This document shows, in pieces, positions 4,221 to 6,511 of a stretch of DNA of 6,511 bases. Source of the stretch: Candidatus Kaiserbacteria bacterium (GTDB taxonomy: Bacteria; Patescibacteriota; Minisyncoccia; Phycocordibacterales; UBA2100); assembly GCA_026996985.1 (NCBI GenBank), contig JALWJR010000019.1, positions 1-6,511 of the forward strand, read 5' to 3'. Position numbers and translations under genes: made by a program. The notes under the pieces are model-generated. The model had not been told where the DNA came from, did not search any database, and saw only the letters and a list, made by a program, of their open reading frames with translations. Every line of letters starts with the position of its first letter. Within the stretch, counting starts at the first letter, position 1.

Positions 4221-5282
4221 ATGCTGATAGAGAATATTGTAAAGGTTATACTTCCCGCTATTTTGGCGTTTGCAACCGGGCTCATCATAGCGCCTGTTTT
4301 AATTTCCAAACTAAACCAGTACAAAGTATGGAAGAAAAAAGCTGGCAAAGTGGCGTTTGACGGAACAGAAGCGGTTGAATTTAATAAAATTCATAAAGAA
4401 AAAGAAAAAAGAACGCCCCGAATGGGTGGCATAGTTGTCTGGGGAAGTGTTATCATAACCGTCGCCATTATTGTTCTTCTGTCAATATTTTTTCCAAGTA
4501 AAGTAACGGAAAAATTAAACTTCTTGAGTCGTTCTCAGACTTGGATACCGTTTTTTGTGCTTGTTTTAGGTTCTTTGGTGGGGCTTTTTAATGATTATCT
4601 TGATGTTGCTTCCCACGGTAACGGTCTTTCTTTAAAAAGAAGATTATTGTTTGTTGTTTTGCTTTCTTCTTTTGTCGGTTGGTGGTTTTATGCAAAACTC
4701 GGAGTTGATGGAATATCAATTCCTTTTGATGGTGTTTTGTATTTGGGTCCTTTTGTTATTGGTTTTTTTGTGATTTTATCTTTAGCTCTTTATGCAAGCG
4801 GAGTTATAGATGGGCTTGACGGCCTCTCAGGTGGAGTTTTCAGTACAATATTTGCCGTCTACACCGGCATAGCTTTATACCAAGATCAAATTGACCTCGC
4901 GGCATTTACCGCCGCGATGCTGGGGGCCACACTGGCTTTTTTGTGGTACAACATTCCACCGGCGCAATTTTTTATGAGTGAAACCGGAACCATGGGAATT
5001 ACATTGACTCTGGCGACAATTGCTTTTATGACAGACTCGCTCGGTGGAGGAATAGGAATAGCGGTTTTGCCGATTGTGGGAGCCTTGCTTGTTATGACTG
5101 TGGCCTCAAATATAATTCAAATTTTCTCCAAAAAGTTTTTCCATAGAAAAGTTTTTAAAGTTGCTCCAATTCACCATCATTTTGAAGCCAAGGGCTGGCC
5201 ACCGGAGAAAGTGGTTATGAGGTATTGGGTTTTATCAATTATTTTTGGGTTTGTGGGATTTATTATAGCGCTTGTCGGATAA
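4221..5282 (+). CDS. mraY: Phospho-N-acetylmuramoyl-pentapeptide transferase
   Basis: MraY is an integral membrane enzyme that moves phospho-MurNAc-pentapeptide from UDP to undecaprenyl phosphate, making lipid I. The 353-residue length and roughly ten hydrophobic helices fit. Recognisable motifs are TPRMGG near residue 70, DGLDGLSGG (197-205) and the MraY-specific HHHFEAKGWP starting at H318. Two acidic positions differ from the usual family. The DD pair reads FNDYLD with N124-D125, and the Asp of FMGD is replaced by Glu in FMSETG (E254). The Asn pair before the DGLDG motif is also absent (YASGVIDGLDG). These may be lineage traits; the intact HHH motif favours MraY over WecA-like relatives. 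The stop overlaps the ftsW start in TAATG, so translation is probably coupled. No murD or murF is adjacent. Confidence 0.92.
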   Translation: MLIENIVKVILPAILAFATGLIIAPVLISKLNQYKVWKKKAGKVAFDGTEAVEFNKIHKEKEKRTPRMGGIVVWGSVIITVAIIVLLSIFFPSKVTEKLNFLSRSQTWIPFFVLVLGSLVGLFNDYLDVASHGNGLSLKRRLLFVVLLSSFVGWWFYAKLGVDGISIPFDGVLYLGPFVIGFFVILSLALYASGVIDGLDGLSGGVFSTIFAVYTGIALYQDQIDLAAFTAAMLGATLAFLWYNIPPAQFFMSETGTMGITLTLATIAFMTDSLGGGIGIAVLPIVGALLVMTVASNIIQIFSKKFFHRKVFKVAPIHHHFEAKGWPPEKVVMRYWVLSIIFGFVGFIIALVG

Positions 5283-6388
5283 TGAGAATAAAAAAAACAC
5301 AAGTTGACAGATGGCTTCTTTTGTCTGTTTTACTGCTAATCGTTTGGGGAGCAACCATTTTTTTCTCGGCATCTTTGGGTCTTATACCAAAAGGGTTTTC
5401 AACTTTTAAATCCGCCATCTTTAGCCAATACGCCTTAGGATTTGGAGTGGGCGCTGTTGCAATGACTGTCGCATCTAAAATACCGTACAGACTTTGGCGA
5501 AAAATATCTTGGTATTTTTTTGGGTTTGCGATGATTTTAACCACCCTTGTGTTTGTTCCCGGTATAGGTGTCTCCGCGGGAGGAGCAACAAGATGGATTT
5601 CACTTTTTGGGATTTCTTTTCAACCTTCGGAGTTATTAAAAATTGCAACAGTAATATTGGTATCTTCTTGGCTATCAATTCATCATAGAAAAATAAAAGA
5701 TTACAAATTCGGACTTCTTCCGATTTTGGCAATTTTAACCGCGGTTTCTTTGGTTTTGTTGGCACAACCCGATACCGGTACTTTGGTTATAACAGCTGCA
5801 GCCATTTTATCTTTATACTTCATATCCGGTGCCCCGATAAAACATCTGGCATTTGTTGTTAGTTTGGGGGTTGTTGCGATTTTGGTTTTGGCAATGTTTA
5901 GACCGTATGTACTGGAGCGATTTACAACATTTTTAAACCCGTTTGCCGACACTCAAGGAAGTGGATACCAAATAACTCAATCTTTAATAGCCATAGGCTC
6001 CGGCGGGGTATTTGGCAGAGGTTTCGGACAATCGGTTCAAAAATTTCAATACTTGCCCGAGCCCACAACCGACTCCATTTTTGCGGTTTACTCCGAAGAG
6101 TTTGGATTGGTGGGCGCCTTGTTTTTGTTACTTCTTTATTTACTGTTTTTGGGCAGAGGTTTGTATTTGGCTTCAAAAGCACCCGATTATTTTGGCAGTT
6201 TTCTTTTGTTTGGCTTAACATTTCTTATAGTCTTTCAAGCATTTTTCAATATGTATGCTCTTTTGGGGTTGGCGCCTCTCTCCGGTCTGCCATTGCCTTT
6301 TGTAAGTCAAGGAGGTTCATCTTTGGCAACATTTTTGTTTTCCGTTGGTATAATGTTGTCTGTATCCAGAAAAGTTAAAAAAAGTTAG
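5282..6388 (+). CDS. ftsW: FtsW/RodA-type SEDS peptidoglycan glycosyltransferase
   Basis: This 368-residue polytopic membrane protein of the SEDS family polymerises lipid II into glycan strands together with a class B PBP. Typical motifs are present in order: GGATRWISLFGISFQPSELLK, AQPDTGT, the long loop with QSLIAIGSGGVFGRGFGQS and LPEPTTDSIFAVYSEEFG, and the C-terminal GLPLPFVSQGGSS. D264 in PTTDSIF corresponds to the catalytic Asp of the family. The ATG at 5282 is chosen because it overlaps the mraY stop (TAATG) and gives a normal short cytoplasmic start (MRIKKTQVDRW). The TTG at 5225 would lie deep within mraY. Adjacency to mraY favours the division protein FtsW over RodA, although sequence alone does not settle this. 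Expression is presumably from the mraY promoter. Confidence 0.94.
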   Translation: MRIKKTQVDRWLLLSVLLLIVWGATIFFSASLGLIPKGFSTFKSAIFSQYALGFGVGAVAMTVASKIPYRLWRKISWYFFGFAMILTTLVFVPGIGVSAGGATRWISLFGISFQPSELLKIATVILVSSWLSIHHRKIKDYKFGLLPILAILTAVSLVLLAQPDTGTLVITAAAILSLYFISGAPIKHLAFVVSLGVVAILVLAMFRPYVLERFTTFLNPFADTQGSGYQITQSLIAIGSGGVFGRGFGQSVQKFQYLPEPTTDSIFAVYSEEFGLVGALFLLLLYLLFLGRGLYLASKAPDYFGSFLLFGLTFLIVFQAFFNMYALLGLAPLSGLPLPFVSQGGSSLATFLFSVGIMLSVSRKVKKS

Positions 6389-6417
6389 TAGACCTGTTGT
6401 TAAAAGTTTGTTAATAT
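6389..6417 (+). promoter_or_regulatory. Promoter giving a leaderless protease mRNA
   Basis: TAGACC (6389-6394, four of six), a 17-base spacer and TAATAT (6412-6417, four of six) end 6 bases before the ATG at 6424. The boxes are weak, but the spacing repeats that seen before three other genes of the window. No SD is present. Confidence 0.4.
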
Positions 6418-6423
6418 TTGAAA

Positions 6424-6511
6424 ATGGAGTTAGAAAAACTTACCAAATCACAAATTATTCTTCTGGCTCTGCTTGTGAGTTTTGTCTCGTCAATAACAAC
6501 GGGAGTGGTTG
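6424..6511 (+). CDS. N-terminus of probable membrane-anchored trypsin-like protease
   Basis: Only 29 codons are inside the window, and the frame is open to the edge. The start reads MELEKLTKSQIILLALLVSF and continues with a hydrophobic segment (SSITTGVV), so it has a short charged cytoplasmic end and one membrane helix. This opening resembles, from memory, the N-terminus of HtrA/DegP-like trypsin-type proteases common in Parcubacteria genomes. The protease domain itself is not visible, so the assignment rests on that resemblance only. It starts 35 bases after ftsW with its own possible promoter. What is certain is a membrane-anchored or exported protein. Confidence 0.5.
   Translation, partial: MELEKLTKSQIILLALLVSFVSSITTGVV

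Noticed and set aside
5225..5281. TTG at 5225 as start of ftsW
   Set aside because: It would overlap mraY by 58 bases and add an atypical N-terminus; the coupled ATG in TAATG at 5282 is natural.
1..6511. Reassigned TGA codon (code 25 or 4), as in Gracilibacteria and Absconditabacteria
   Set aside because: All complete genes are open without in-frame TGA and end in TAA or TAG; the frame break at 2429-2431 is a TAA, not a TGA.
1..6511. CRISPR array, insertion sequence or transposon ends
   Set aside because: No spaced direct repeats, transposase-like frames or terminal inverted repeats were seen.

Overview
The window most likely comes from a Candidate Phyla Radiation (Patescibacteria) genome, Parcubacteria/Paceibacteria-like. 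This is inferred from the compact layout, the moderately AT-rich core genes, a CofD/YvcK-family protein of the type seen in that group, a divergent MraY, and a final partial gene that begins like the membrane-anchored trypsin-like proteases of those genomes. No database search was possible. The standard code fits: all seven complete genes stop with TAA or TAG and none is interrupted by TGA. All genes are on the + strand.

Bases 1-427 form a self-contained transcription unit: a promoter with a dyad over its -35 box, a leader that can fold into an H-type pseudoknot (77-129), an unrecognised 80-residue protein (150-392), a perfect 22-bp palindrome at the end of that gene, and a strong cUUCGg terminator. 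Bases 448-2150 hold a histidine-phosphatase domain fused to a YvcK/CofD-like domain, with a promoter placed so that the mRNA should begin at the start codon. Bases 2188-2687 hold a strong promoter, a Shine-Dalgarno-led four-helix membrane protein whose frame breaks at a T6 run, and a 13-bp terminator hairpin. A tRNA-Gln(CTG) follows (2729-2799), then a 107-residue DUF6176-like protein (2868-3191).

The last third (3278-6388) is cell-wall machinery: a minimal D-Ala-D-Ala carboxypeptidase, a divergent MraY (lipid I synthesis) and an FtsW-type SEDS glycosyltransferase, the last two joined by a TAATG overlap. A probable membrane-anchored serine protease starts at 6424 and runs off the edge. YvcK proteins are linked to cell-envelope and carbon-flux control, so most recognisable protein genes here point toward peptidoglycan.

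The main points for a second look are the pseudoknot leader and its orphan small gene, the phosphatase-YvcK fusion, a recurring layout in which the -10 box ends 6-7 bases before the ATG (leaderless mRNAs), the split membrane gene, non-canonical acidic residues in MraY, and a perfect DnaA-box 9-mer in front of the mraY promoter.
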